From Euborellia annulipes (Eukaryota; Arthropoda; Insecta; Dermaptera; Anisolabididae): 64,000 nt of DNA. The DNA lies in contig JAKCPI010010649.1 in the NCBI GenBank assembly GCA_023213315.1, positions 1-64,000 of the forward strand, read 5' to 3'. Of the stretch, positions 32,593-44,520 are shown piece by piece; the stretch's first letter is position 1; each line of letters begins with the position of its first letter. Position numbers and translations under genes: made by a program. The notes below the pieces were generated by a model that saw only the letters and a program-made list of their open reading frames with translations, was not told where the DNA came from and did not search any database.

Positions 32593-33126
32593 CAATAATA
32601 AAAAACTATGAATCCGTTCTGTGGTTTCGGAGACAGACAGACAAATTTTGTCTTTTATTTAATAGTATTAAGTAGGGCCTATATAGATATACAGCCATTA
32701 AAATATCATTCTAAAGAATTTATTTTAATCATAATAATGCAATAAATGGTTTTCATTGAGCGAATCGGAAATCAAATATTTGACTATAATTTTATCATTT
32801 TTTAAAAGTAATTTAAAATACAATTATGGCGGCAGTAATAATCATATCCCAAGACATCGCCCGCATAAGTAGTGGTGTATCGCTAGTTATAGGCCTATAA
32901 TAATTCTGTTAAATCAGGATTATTCTGAGGATCGATGATAAAAATAAATATTTTTATTATCGGCAGTTTCTTAGTTTACTAGGGGTTTAAATTAAGGTGG
33001 AGCAACTAGAAATCGTGTCGGTGTTCATTTTTAGTCGCAGGAGGTAAAGCCTGGCTGGCTTCGTCTCTAACATATAGAAATCCTCATTTCACCTTTATCC
33101 ATTTTCGACCCTGTTTTTCCACTCCG

Positions 33127-33157
<31 letters not shown>

Positions 33158-34446
33158 TCTATATATAAATTTCTATATATCCTCAAAAATTTTACAGATC
33201 CCACCCTCTCTATACCCATTCTTGCTTTCACATCTAAGGGACTAAAGGTAGCTATCATAAAATATTCCAACGAAATAAAATTTTAATGAAGGTATTTTAT
33301 TTTTATTTGGGATATTTATTTACTACCAAGGAAAATTTTATTTGCATCAAAAAAAAAAAAAAAACCTCAACAGAAAAGAAAATAAAAAAAATTATTTAGT
33401 AGCAGATTAGTGTGTTGCATAGCTGGTCGGGGCTAATCATCTCACACCACTCATTTTAATTTAACTGAATGAATTTTTTTTTTTCATTCACAAGCAAATC
33501 TTCTTTTATATTCATTGACTCACGATACATATATTTCTAATATTAAAAAAAATTTTCAAATTTATTAAATGTTCAAAGGATCAACAGATCATGACGAATT
33601 CTCTCAAATGAAATGAAAAAAAAAAAAAATAAAAATAAATAAATAAATAAAAATAAAATATTTTTTTTTTCAATATTAAAAAAAAAAAGTTTAGTTTAGT
33701 TGAATAGAAATAGAATTTTTACATTAAATAGTCGTATAAATCAGACTATTTTTTTTTTTTATTTAAAGAAGGAATAAACAAAAAAATAGATCAAAGTACT
33801 AATTATGGTGAAAAAAAAGAAAACATCTTAAACAGTTTAATCAATTTGTGAATCAGCCAATTATAAACTTAAATAAACAAAAGTCAACAACAGTTGATGA
33901 TAGAGAATTATAAATAAATAAATCTTTTTTTTTTCTTTGGTATGTTTTTTGACATTCATAAACAGAGTTAAAATGAATTCTTTCAAGACAGAAAATTACA
34001 TTTTTTTAAATAAATTATAAGACTCGCTTGACATATAAAATGATTATACTATGCCAGATAAAAAAAAATATTAAAATTAACACCTGGTAGAATTTTGAAT
34101 ATGATTATTTCCCATTTTGTATTCATCATTTACAATTTCATTTGTACAGTGAGTATAAATTTTGTCTCTGCGTTTTCTATGATTAAAAATAATTAAGGAT
34201 TTTTATAAAATGTAAGTTTCAATGGAAAATTTTTAAATTAAAATCTTCCTTCGTGCATATTATTTGACCTACTAAGTCCCGACGCAATGTGCTTGATAGA
34301 CACGCATTTAAAAACACATAATTAAGCTTATTTATAAAACTGACAGGTGAATTTGAGATGAAAGAAAAAAAATACAAAAGTCTAAAAAAAATCTATTAAT
34401 GTGCCCAAAAACAAATTAAATAATATTTTAATTTTATGGTTAATAC
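32593..34446. other. AT-rich stretch with homopolymers
   Basis: A 28-T run lies near 33127, with further A/T runs at 33345, 33615 and 33665. No exon or repeat is recognised. Confidence 0.5.
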
Positions 34447-34572
34447 CATGGGAGTAACTAGGGGGTCCCCCCCAGAGGGCTCCCCGTTCAAGAAAAATTA
34501 AATCCTTTCAGATCCCCTCTGGGGGATGGCTGGTCCATGCCCCCCCAGTCAAATTACCTAGTTACGCCCATG
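34447..34572. mobile_element. short hAT-like MITE, CATGGGAGTAACTAGG ends
   Basis: The left end CATGGGAGTAACTAGGGGG and the right end CCTAGTTACGCCCATG... pair imperfectly. The ends resemble CATAGGCGTAGCCA of the 10144 element. The 8-bp flanks (GTTAATAC, GTTTCAGG) do not match, so no target duplication is proven. Confidence 0.55.
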
Positions 34573-34573
34573 G

Positions 34574-34690
34574 TTTCAGGTCTATTCTCTAATAACAGAC
34601 GTTAAAATTTAGCATCATAAATTGGGTGTTATAAAGTAAAGTAATAACATCAGCGTTAAAAAATGCTATTCTCTAAACAAAGTTTACTTT
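34574..34690 (+). mobile_element. element B, left-end fragment
   Basis: CAGGTCTATTCTCTAATAAC, CAGCGTTAAAAAATGCTA and the spacing between them match the left terminal repeat of element B at 35052. The rest is missing. Confidence 0.65.
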
Positions 34691-34884
34691 CATATTACTT
34701 GCATATTTTGGTAGTTTTTACTGCATAAAAATCCGGTCTCCAATAATAAGTCTTCTCCAGAAAGGATGTCTGTACCTTCTCCAATAAAGCACTGATATTT
34801 CCTGTAATTAGACAAGAGTTTCTGTAGGAAATTGAATAAGTAAATAAATAAATAAATAAATATTTTTATGTTAATTATACTCGC

Positions 34885-35658
34885 TCAGGGGCTCACATCT
34901 TGTGGGTACGTGGATGGCGACCACGAGCTACCCGAGCTGGGACAGGCAATCCTATTCTTTGCAAGTCTGTCTCTTCCTTCTTCTTTTCAACAGGCGTCAG
35001 ACCGTGCGACGGTCCGGCCTGTCCTATTTCTTTCGGTCCCAAAAACTTATTCAGGTCTATTCTCTAAAACCAGAGGTTAAAATTTAAAATAAACAAATAG
35101 GTGTTAAAAAGTAATATAAAAACAATCAGCGTTAAAAAAATGCTATTCAAAATCACTTCTTTGGCTCAAATAGCTATTCTGTAAACAAAGATTTAAAGCC
35201 AAAGTAAATGGTGTTAAAAATTAATGCCATGTCTAGGGGGGTGCCTTTAATATTTTAACGTCGTGTTTAAAATAAAAATGGCGTCCTTAACCTAAAAAGT
35301 AAGGGTATGATTTTGAAATAAAAGCAACATGTTACCGTCGCTGTTAAAACATTGTTTAGAGAATAGCATTTTTTTTAACGCTGATTGGTTTTACATTACT
35401 TTTTAACACCTATTTGTTTATTTTAAATTTTAACTTCTGTTTTTTAGACCTGTATAAGAGTTTATTTCTTCATGTAATTAATTATTAATAGGCCTAATGG
35501 AAAATTTGATAGTTTTTAATAAAAACGCTTTAATATAATAATATTATATTTCTAATTTAATTTTTACTTTTTCTTTTTTTGTAAATTGTCCCCCGGTCCC
35601 AAAATTCATGTAGGGCCGCCGACCCCACATCGCGGGATTAAGGCGAAGAACGAAGGTT
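34885..35658. repeat. repeat R4 copy split by element B
   Basis: GGGGCTCACATCTTGTGGGT, GTGGATGGCGACCACGAG, CGAGCTGGGACAGGC and GGTCCGGCCTGTCC precede element B. GCCGCCGACCCCACATCGCG follows at about 35615. Other R4 copies lie at 49574-49765 and 62777-63012. No tRNA-like promoter boxes are visible, so the class is unknown. Confidence 0.7.
35052..35452. mobile_element. element B, 401 bp with about 95-bp terminal inverted repeats
   Basis: The left end CAGGTCTATTCTCTAAAA and its complement TTTTTTAGACCTG define it. The terminal repeats continue through TAAACAAATAGGTGTTAAAA and CAGCGTTAAAAAAATGC. The centre (CATGTCTAGGGGGGTGCC) has no open frame. It is a non-autonomous DNA element inserted in R4. 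No target duplication could be assigned. Confidence 0.75.
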
Positions 35659-37074
35659 TTTTTTAAATTATTTATATTAAAAAATAAATTAATAAAATGT
35701 CATAGAGTTTCTTTATATGTATCTTATAACTCCTTTTACTTTCTCTTACCCTATACGGCATATGAAATATTTTTTTCCTTTTTTAAGAATAAAGAAATCG
35801 TTATGAAATTTGTTCAAGGACTGGACATAAATGTCTCAATATTATGACTGAGTTTCAAAATATTTTGTCCTGTGGAAACTGAGAAATAATTTTCTGCTCA
35901 TTTTTACCACTCCTTGCATATCGATCAAATTAATTTAATGTCTTCTGATGATCACTTAAAACTATAAACTTATGGAGTCATCCCCCATTTTACCTAAAAA
36001 AAAAATTCTATGAAACAAAGATAGAAATTTTTTTTCTTTTTAAAATTGCATCTTAATAATATTTTTACTTTCTGGTTTGGTTTTTCTTTCCATTTACCAG
36101 GGAATATGTAATTTAATTTCCTAGATCCTCCTTCAATTCAAACAGTATCTAAATACCAAATTTTATTTAAATTTCTTAAGTTCTTTAAATGTAATTCCCT
36201 TATTATAAACACACTCAAACATTTCAATTTAAAAAAATGTCTAAAAAATATTGATTTTTAGAATTGAATATAATTTAAAAGGTATTCATAAGCAAATTTC
36301 TGAAAAAACAATTATAGTCATTTATGTCACTCAATATGTAGCGTATGAAATTTTTGAGAAGGCGAAAAAAAAGTTTCCTTAGAAAGACAGTACTAGGTTT
36401 TGAAGGAACAAAGTTTAAGAATCACTGCTTTAAGTAATTTAATATCTCTTTAAAAAAAAAAAAAATAAATAAAATAAAGATTATTCTTTTATCAGATAAA
36501 AAAATGTCAAGAAAGTAAAAGTATTCCGAAAAGTAAAATTTATAATAGAAAAAAAAATCTCTCAAGGGAAATAAGATTTAATTCGAGTTATCTCTTCAAT
36601 ATATCGAGGTTCAATGATTAACAATAGATAAAACAAAATTTAGGGCCTAACAATTTCAATAAGAAATGTTTCATTCATTTTCCTCTGAATATTTACGCCA
36701 TAATTGCCCGTGTCCCTTTATAAAAAAAAAAAAAAAAATACTCATGCTTCAAGATCAAAATCATTTTTTATTTTAAATAATTAATCTACACATAGGAAAT
36801 CTCTTCTTTTTGGGTGTCACTTGAAATTTTTTTATTATCTTTTTTAAAAAAAGACAATTCGTCGCTTGGTAAGGAAATTGGAAAACTCCCGAACCAATAG
36901 AAAAGTTACTTTATCTGCAGACAAAACAAAAACTTTTTTTTTTTATTCTAAATTTTTTTTTTTATTAATATTAAGACTTAAATTTAAATTAAAGTAAAAT
37001 GTGTCTTTTGAGAATACGCCTGTCGATAAAAGAATTAATTTTTTTTCTAAAGTTTAGATCTATATGAATAAGTA
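35659..37074. other. AT-rich stretch
   Basis: It holds a lone HPR-A left hairpin at about 35734-35770 (TACTTTCTCTTACCCTATA ... ATATGAAATAT). Nothing else is recognised. Confidence 0.45.
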
Positions 37075-37308
37075 CAGTGAGCGCCACAATTAAGTCCCCA
37101 CCTGATAGCTTTGGACTTAATTATATGGTATAGTATATGGTAAATAGTGAAATAATTTTAAATTTGGAAAAGGTAAAATAAAATCATCTGTACCAGATTT
37201 TACGTTTTACCTTTTCGGTCAATAAAATTATTTCACTATACACCATATACTATACCATGTACTTAAGGCTAAATCTATCAGGTGTGGACTTAATTGTGCC
37301 GCTCATTG
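37075..37308. mobile_element. fully palindromic Tc1/mariner-type MITE with TA duplication
   Basis: The ends CAGTGAGCGCCACAATTAAG and CTTAATTGTGCCGCTCATTG are complementary, and the element is flanked by TA at 37073-37074 and 37309-37310. Almost the whole 234 bp pairs, including ATGGTATAGTATATGGT and GAAATAATTTT, with a centre at about 37185. No coding capacity. Confidence 0.85.
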
Positions 37309-37345
37309 TACAAAATTATCATCATATAAGAATCATTATAATTAG

Positions 37346-37727
37346 TAGGAACCGACCGAATATTCGGTTTCGGTTAAGGTTTCGGCCAGTTTCGGCCAAA
37401 AATCATGGTTTCGGCCGTAGTTTCGGTTTCGGCCAAAAAGTGGCCGAACCTTTCGGCTGGCCGAAACCAGAGTCTGAAAAAATGGGATGAGACTCGCATG
37501 CAAAAAAAAAAGGTCAAATAATTTGCACTTGAGGGAGAAAAAAATTTAGTCTCCCTAAAAAAAGGTAAAATAATTTTCACGGGAGGGAAAAAAAATTCAA
37601 AAAAAAAAAGGTAAAATGAAAAAAAATTTTTATAGGAAATACAAGTTTCGGTTTCGGTTTCGGCCGAAACTAAGGTTGAGCCGAATATTCGGTTTCGGTT
37701 TCGGCTGAAAATCTTGTTTCGGTCCTA
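37346..37727. mobile_element. hAT-like element with TTCGG-rich ends and 8-bp duplication
   Basis: An exact 8-bp duplication ATAATTAG lies at 37338-37345 and 37728-37735. The ends TAGGAACCGACCGAATATTC and TTTCGGTCCTA are complementary, and both subterminal regions are packed with GTTTCGG/CCGAAAC hexamer-like repeats, which hAT transposases commonly bind. The interior is A-rich and non-coding. Confidence 0.88.
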
Positions 37728-37834
37728 ATAATTAGTAAGGCCTACTGTATACAAGTAAAAGTGCCCACATAATTATTTTAAAGCACCTCTCCCTCTTTAA
37801 TTATTTTTCTATAATTAAATAAAAAAAATAAAAA

Positions 37835-38306
37835 TTTTACCTTAGGTAATTGAAGTTGTGTTTTGTGCTTGTATCACCTGATTTATTGTGTCGACATATA
37901 TTTAGTTTTTGAAAGAAATAAAGATATAAAATTTATAAACATCTAAAAATATTTATATTTTGTTACCATGTCAACCATTTCTCTTTTCTTTCCTATGAAG
38001 TACAAGAGTGAAGTTTACTTCAAACGATTTTGAGTGTAAAATGAGAATATCCATTTTAATCCATTTGTATTATTTTTAAAAGGATCTAAAAAATAATTGA
38101 TTTATGAATTGATTGAATTTATGAACCAAAATTGTTAAAGCGAATTTCATGAAAATCGAAAAAAACTCAAAAAGTACATAAGTAAAGTATTAAGCCTAGT
38201 ATTTTTTAACCATTTATGTTCAAAGACTTCGTGTTACATGCTTCATCTGATAAATATAAAATTTCAATCTTATTGTTCTTTTCGTTTTTGTGATATTTTT
38301 TCTGAG
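37835..38306 (-). repeat. HPR-A copy, right two-thirds
   Basis: On the minus strand it holds the body from the TATAAAATTTC complement through GATCCTTTTAAAAAT and TTGACATGGTAACAAAAT to half of the right hairpin (AATCAGGTGATACAAGCAC). It is joined at 38310 to block C rather than to the usual left end. Confidence 0.75.
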
Positions 38307-38309
38307 TGT

Positions 38310-38530
38310 GTAGTGGTGACACATTTGTTGCCTACCTGCGCAGGCGCACACAGGAGCCCTCGCATTCCTCCTTTCTTTAGTCCAATTTAAAAAAGTTTTC
38401 TTCCAAAATTCCTACTGAGGAGATAGCCAATAGAACAGACAGACAAGTAGACATTAACGAATTAAAGGACTATAAACAACACAGATATTTCTATGATATT
38501 CAGTTAAACACCATATTTTTTGTGTCGACA
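38310..38530 (-). repeat. block C, an alternative 5' part of some HPR-A copies
   Basis: Its minus strand matches 53735-53940: CTGTGTTGTTTATAGTCCT, CGTTAATGTCTA, TTGTCTGT, GCCCCTGTGCAG-like and CACTTGCGCCACCAC-like segments. In both places it lies immediately 5' of an HPR-A body, so it defines a subfamily with a different left half. Confidence 0.65.
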
Positions 38531-38548
38531 TATACAAAGCCTACATTT

Positions 38549-39106
38549 TAAAGAGCATCTAAAAAATAATTGATTTTTGAATTTTTTTTAAAGGGCATAT
38601 AAAAAGTTGATTTATGAATTTTAATCAAAATCGTTGCAAAAAATTTTGAGAAAATCGAAAAAAAACTGAAAATAAAGTAATATAATATAATCCAAAGAAT
38701 TATCCATTTGCACTAGTTGAAACATTCTTAAATTTAATTAAATTATCATCTAATTATTGATAATTTAACCTAAGTTTATTTATCTATCTATAATTATATG
38801 ATAATTTAATTAAATCACTAGTCCTTTTTGCCGATTTTGTTCAAAAGCTTATTTTCACAGGCCGGGAGGGTACCTAACTTAAATATAAAATTTCAATCTC
38901 GTAGCTCAATTCCTTCATGCTTAAAATCGTTACACACAGACAGATCTGCGAGGTCCACTTTTTTGGACTCACTGGACTTCAAAACATGTATTTCCATCAA
39001 AATTTCGACATCGAATTTTTGACATGAAAGCAATACTTACCAATATATATATATATATTAGGCCTACATATATGTAATATATATATATAGGTATGAGAAA
39101 GCGATA
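38549..39106 (-). repeat. HPR-A copy with an AT-rich insertion
   Basis: Both ends of the body are present, with the left hairpin at 39035-39106. An AT-rich insertion of about 140 bp (about 38675-38818) interrupts the AGTACTAGTACTTT region and carries the near-palindrome AATTAAATTATCAT...ATGATAATTTAATT. Confidence 0.78.
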
Positions 39107-40237
39107 ATAAAAAAGAACAGAGAAAATGATTCCAAGAAGAAGGTGGCTGGGAAAACTTATTCAAAAACAAAGATCAGGAATAAAGCTGTTCCAAACTAAT
39201 ATTGAAAAAAGAAATGGAGATGAAAAAAAGTAAAAAAAGAAAGATTTTATCACTTTCTTAAAATGCACTGGCGGGTCAAACATTAAAAATATATGCAAAT
39301 ATACATCCTTGTGTTCTCTTCTTCATTGTTGAAATGGTTAACAATTTGCATTTTTGTCCTAGGCTTGTGCTTCTCTCTTGTTTTGCCATGTTGTTGTTTC
39401 TTTAGCAAATTTCCCTTCAAGTTCATATCCATCCTAATCTTAATTGTAGATAGGGAGTGACGTCACGAGGGTGGGGGCGTCTCAGGTTCTGAGTTGTCGA
39501 ACTAACTTGTTCAATAGAGTCTGCTTAAACGAAAGTTAATTTATTTTTCCCTTCAAATGAAAAATACCTAAATAAATACGAAATAGAGATTCCTTTCAAA
39601 TGATGGATTATTTAATAAAAAAAAAAAAAAAAAAGAAGAAGAAGCAAATGAGTTTTTAATTATCTTTATTTTGAAAATGTTTTCTCAGTTAAAGATTGTG
39701 TCGAAGTTTAATTATTGAACAATTAAATAAAGTTTTTTTTTTCTTTGCTTGCCTTGATTTTGATTATAGTAAAATATCATAATATCTGCTCTGAAGAAGG
39801 TCGGAAGAATCGGCCAAAACATCGAGAGAATTAAATAAAACATTTTATAACTATTTTATTGTCTACCTTATAACTTTCATTATTAAAATATTATTTTTGA
39901 TTTCTTTTAAATTTTCAACGTAATCAGTAGGATTCGGAAATATGAAGAAGTAGTAAGAACGTCACTAGTTGAGATTCGCCCTTCCCCCTATCCCCGTCCT
40001 TTGGGGTTCATTACGCTGTCTGGTCACCCTATAACTTGGATTGAATTTTATTAATAAATGATTTCTCTTGAATGGATAAGATTTTTGACATTTTTCTAGA
40101 GCTATATAAAAAAAAAAAAAAAAAAAAAAAAAATACTCTTCATTGGATTTCTCATAATACATTAATATGGAATTTATCAATTTATTTTTGGAATTTTTAA
40201 ATTAACATTTTCAGTGGTTTAACAAAACCATAACTTG
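39107..40237. other. AT-rich with a CRE and a hairpin motif
   Basis: GGGAGTGACGTCACGAGGG near 39451 contains a CRE in a GC-richer patch (39440-39500). CTCTGAAGAAGGTCGG, AAGAAT, CGGCCAAAACATCG at 39787-39822 is a hairpin like those in the foldback families. A 27-A run lies near 40109. Confidence 0.4.
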
Positions 40238-40978
40238 TTCGATCTTCAATGTCGAGATTTTGATGGAAATATACGTTTTAAGGCCCTTTGAGTCGAAAAA
40301 ATTGAGTTTCACAAAATGGTCTGTCTGTGAACAAATTATCTCAAGAACAGGAGGTTGAAATTTGATATTTAACTTGGGTACCTACCTGTGAGGTATCAGG
40401 AAGCTTTTAAACCAGGGGGTGGGTGTCAAACTCAAAAGCTAACTTGGGCCAAAGGTAAACAATGTTTAACTTTAGGTGGGCCACATACAAAAAGTTTATA
40501 AATAAAGTATATTATATTATACATTTCTATTTTCTTTTACTTTACGTCGGATATATTAACTGGGCCGCAAAAATGTTCATCTCGAGCCGCGGGCCGTGAG
40601 TTTGACCCCCGTTTTAAACAATATCTGTCAAGAAGTACTAGTACTTTACTGATGTACTTTTTTAGTTTTTTTTTTCCATTTTTTTTTCAAAAATCGCGCC
40701 AAGTTATTTTTTTAGATGCTCTTTAAAATATATATTCCCATTTCGCCCTAGAAATTTTTTAAAGCACTTTAATTTTGTTCTTAATAGGAAAGTAAGGAGA
40801 AATGGTTGATGCCATGCTAACAAAATATAAATATTATATCTTTTTGTTTATAAATTTTATTACTATACCCCTGGAAACTAAAAATATGTAAACACAAAAA
40901 TCTAGTGTGACATGCAGAGAACACAACTTTTAATTACCCAAGGTGTGTGCTATGCGACTTGTCACACCAGATTTTTTA
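40238..40978 (+). repeat. HPR-A copy interrupted by a hAT MITE
   Basis: It begins at GATCTTCAATGTCGAGATTT without the left hairpin and includes GGTCTGTCTGTGAACAAAT, the split at 40413-40611, then GTACTAGTACTTTACTGATG. It ends with a complete right hairpin (AAAAATCTAGTGTGACATG ... CTTGTCACACCAGATTTTTT). Confidence 0.85.
40413..40611. mobile_element. hAT MITE, CAGGGGGTGGGTGTCAAACT end, with 8-bp duplication
   Basis: An exact TTTTAAAC duplication lies at 40405-40412 and 40612-40619. The ends CAGGGGGTGGGTGTCAAACT and GTGAGTTTGACCCCCG are complementary. This terminal sequence (GTGTCAAACTCA/TGAGTTTGACACCCC) is widespread in animal hAT MITEs. At 199 bp it carries no gene. Confidence 0.92.
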
Positions 40979-41761
40979 TTATAAGTTTAAAGCCTATTAT
41001 TTTAATTAAAAAAATATCATTACCAGAAACTTTAATGATCTTTAATTTTGTAATCAAGATATGGAAAATTTGTTAATCATCAGGCAAAATAGGTCTATCA
41101 TTAAAAATACGCTTTTTATTTATTTTTCCATGGGTTGTTAATATATTTATTTTTCTCTTTTAGTTAACTATTTTGAATTTTATTTTAATGTTAAAAATAA
41201 TAATCTAAGCTATAATTTTAATCATAAAATAAAGTAAGCAGCAATGAATGAAAAATTAACTTAAAGCTGCTAACTTATATTCTCTAACATCACAAATGTG
41301 AAACAGGAATCCATCATAAAAATTATTTCAACCTTTAGAAGAATTATTAATGATATGTTAGATGAAAAATTATTCATGCCGGTTAGATAACAGTAATTGT
41401 ATAATAATATTTTCGTCTATTATTTAATTTTGGATTATTCTCAAAGGAGATGGGTTGTTTTTAAGTTATCTAAAAATTAAATAAATTTTAACTAAAGGGA
41501 ATATTAAGCGAATTATATAATTAGGAGTGTTTCGAGCTTTCAGCTACCCCCTAGAGGTACGATTACCATTTAATGTCGAATTCTATTTCCTTCACAACAT
41601 AACAATTGTCATGTCTTTAAATATTTTCCTAAGTTAATTATTCTATTGTCTTAGGAGAACTTTTTCTTTTTTGGAATATATACTTTTATATTAAATCTTC
41701 ATTGAATTTATTTTAATTTTATTAATATTTTTATGCATATTTTTAATTTCTCTTATCCTAT
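40979..41761. other. AT-rich stretch
   Basis: No gene or repeat is recognised. Confidence 0.5.
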
Positions 41762-42154
41762 CCAAAAAAGTGGGTCCTGCAAATTGGTCTGTGTGTGTGT
41801 CTGTTTGTGGACATTTCGGAGCATGTAGGAAATGAGCTATGAAGTTGGAATTTTTTATTTAAGTTAGGCCCCTAAGTCGTGGAGCTTTTAAACAAAATCG
41901 CCCAAAAAATACTAGTACTTTAATGGTGTACTTTTTTTTCACTTTTTTTGCGATTGTTTCAAAATTCGCGCCAACGATTTTGTTTAAAATTCATAAATCA
42001 ATTATTTTTTTGACATGCTCTTTAAAATGCATATTCTCATTTTGCCCTTGAAATTTTTTGAAGCACAATTTACTCTTGTACTTCATTGGAAAAAGGTAGC
42101 AGAAATGGTTGAGAGAAAGTTGTGTGCTCTGCGCCAGTCACACCAGATTTTTTT
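41762..42154 (+). repeat. HPR-A copy missing its ends and part of the 3' body
   Basis: It starts at TCCAAAAAAGTGGGTCCTGC and keeps GTACTTTAATGGTGTAC and ACATGCTCTTTAAAATGC. It jumps from GCAGAAATGGTTGA directly to the second arm of the right hairpin (GAGAAAGTTGTGTGCTCTGC ... CACACCAGATTTTTTT). Confidence 0.8.
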
Positions 42155-43916
42155 AATATATTAAAATCGTTGAGAGATCTAGAAGGGAGTTATTTAATAT
42201 TATAAAATTTTAATAATCTCTATGTATCTAATTTTTACCAAATTTTGACATCTATTGTTCACTTATAAAAGACAATCCACTAGTCAGTCAATAACCTCAA
42301 CCCTTTTTAAACTGAGACCTTAAAAGAAAGTATTAAAATTTGATAGCACCCCTACCTCGTTTGTATATAATGTATTTTTTATTACTTCTTATCGTTATTA
42401 CAATTTGTCTTTAAAAAGGGCCTCAAGTGTATTTATTTTAAAGCCCTCGCGGCACACCTTAAATATATATATATATAGCTACTTTTGGCACCGTGAGAGG
42501 TTTATTTTCATTAAAAAACATATAATTACTTCAAAATCAAATCAAAATTTAAAATATTTATTTTTTTTAAATGTCCCCAATAATGAAAGTATAAATTTCA
42601 GAAATTTATTATGATAAGGGGGCAATAACTTTATCTTTTCTCTCTAAGTAGATATGAAAGAGAAAAGGGTTGGCACAATAATTGCTTTTACTAGATTTCA
42701 AAATAATTTTTTTTCAAAATAAACGGACCAGGGTATGCTGAGAAAAACATGGTTCTCAATAAATAAGAGCCTTTTTTACCTTACCCTGGAGACCGATCCA
42801 CTCTAAATTTTAATATCTTCTTAGAACTATAAATTTATAAAGTTTTATCCTTATTAGATGAGTGGTTCCAAACTTAATAAAAAAAATCTGGCGTGATTGT
42901 CCACAGCACACAACTCTCTTTTACTTTAGGTGTTCTGTGCTTGTCAAGCCAGATTATATATGAGTCAATCTACAAAAATAACTTTCGGGTGGAATTTGAA
43001 ATGCACAATTTGTAACTTTGATGTCAATTGTTTGTAATGATTTTGATAGACAATAGGTTAATTTTATTGTATCCATATAGTAACATTCAGATTTGTTTAT
43101 ATAAATATATTGTATAATATGGTATAGTATGGCTTTACGTCAGTCCCCTGGTTGGAAAACTTCTAGGGGATAAAAAAAATAATGTTAATTTATTTAAAAT
43201 CAAAATTAACGAATTAACAAACCTTAGATTATATCGATATGGATTATAATGATATAAATCTAATAGTTTAAAATAAATTTGCATTTAAATGTTCACTTTT
43301 TTGAGCTGATACATGCCATGGGACTGACATTTTAAGATTAAAAAGGCGAATATTTTCATTAAATTTTTTTAAATTTGAATATTTATCATGTGTGCCCAAA
43401 AATTATTAACTGATGTTTATTAAGTCAATATGTTTGGTAGTCACTGAATTATTTGCAATTCATTTTTGTAGAATGACCAATATATTTAGTGTCTGACAGT
43501 AAACCCTATGTCATAAAATCTGCAACTTTAATTTGTTAAGATGATACCTGCCTTTTGTACTGATTCAATAAATAACTACAGCATCATCTTTATGTGAATA
43601 ATTAAAATAATATGGAATTTAAAAATTTTATTTTAGATAATTAAATTCACAATTAGAGATGATTTCTATGATTTTTTATAACACTTCATTTATCCTTTCA
43701 TTTTTTTTTCTTATTCATAAAGTTGCGAAATGTAGTAGATATCCAATAAATTAAAGCCTGGATATTTGTTTCTTTATTTATTATATTTTTTATTTTATGA
43801 AATTTTAAGTAATATGTAATATAAGAAGAACAAGAACAAAGTTGAGGGCAACAGCCTGGTTGTCCGCTTCGAAACACACACACACATATAGTTATATAGC
43901 ACACACATACACATAC
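42155..43916. other. AT-rich stretch with a solo HPR-A hairpin
   Basis: The solo hairpin is listed separately. A short imperfect palindrome with GGACCAGGGTA and TACCCTGGAGACC lies at 42725-42792. No exon is recognised. Confidence 0.45.
42880..42955 (+). repeat. HPR-A right-end hairpin, solo
   Basis: AAAAAATCTGGCGTGATTGT pairs with CTTGTCAAGCCAGAT around CTTTTACTTTAGG. No other part of the family lies next to it. Confidence 0.75.
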
Positions 43917-44045
43917 GAAGTCTGGTTTCGCAAAGAAATGGTGGTCTTTTCAAAGATCTCCAAAGTTCGTTCAGTCGGCTGTAAAGAGGTTTCACAATGG
44001 ACAAACACCCGGTGCCGAGGGCATTCACAACTACAGGGTGGAAAT
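43917..44045 (-). CDS. candidate internal exon, Cys-rich, unrecognised
   Basis: On the minus strand a TTTTTTTTTCTAG acceptor (44046-44049) and a GTATGT donor (43916-43911) bound 129 bp that are clearly GC-richer than the surroundings. One frame (one base carried in, two out) is open for 42 codons and starts PPCSCECPRHRVFVHCE, a C-x-C-x-C...C pattern loosely like N-terminal caps of leucine-rich-repeat proteins. A second frame, FHPVVVNALGTGC..., is also open, so the reading frame is not settled. Confidence 0.4.
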
Positions 44046-44274
44046 CTAGAAAAAAAAATTGTATATATTAATGCGGACAAAAGAAACTGGGACAGCGAGG
44101 CTCTTTTCAATTGCCGCCACAAATTGTAATGGAAGGAGATGCTTAAAAGATTTTTTTTAGAAATTTCAATATTCAAATTATTATATAAAACTATTGAAAA
44201 ATATAATTTGTTTTCAAAATATTGAAATACACTTGGCTAGAAAAGATTATCTTTAGGAAATAGAGGGTATACTA

Positions 44275-44465
44275 TTATTATGGGAGTTTTTAATTATATA
44301 CCACATTTTGTATTAATTATTTTTTAAAAAGATAAATAATGTACAACGTTTCGACTGCTTAGTCTGTAGTCTTTTTCATGTACTGTGCACTTACTCTGAC
44401 TCAAGCTGAACTCAAGTGAACTGACCTTTAAAGTACCGTTACGTGCATTTCATATAGAACGATGT
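44275..44465. mobile_element. foldback element P, copy 2 (left arm)
   Basis: ATTATTATGGGAGTTTTTAA, AATGTACAACGTTTCGACTG and GTACTGTGCACTTACTC match copies at 20973 and 58299. The right arm is lost. Confidence 0.65.
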
Positions 44466-44520
44466 TATTTTTCAAAATAATTTATTTTTAATTCCTAAAT
44501 TATTTAATTAATATTTAACA

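Noticed and set aside
34868..35087. Coding sequence in repeat R4 (GYVDGDHELPELGQ frame)
   Set aside because: The same stretch is repeated at 49574 and 62777 with frame-breaking indels. It is a repeat, not a gene.
43842..44129. 95-codon plus-strand frame over the candidate minus-strand exon
   Set aside because: It crosses a CA microsatellite and the predicted splice sites of the opposite strand, and its product is low complexity in part.
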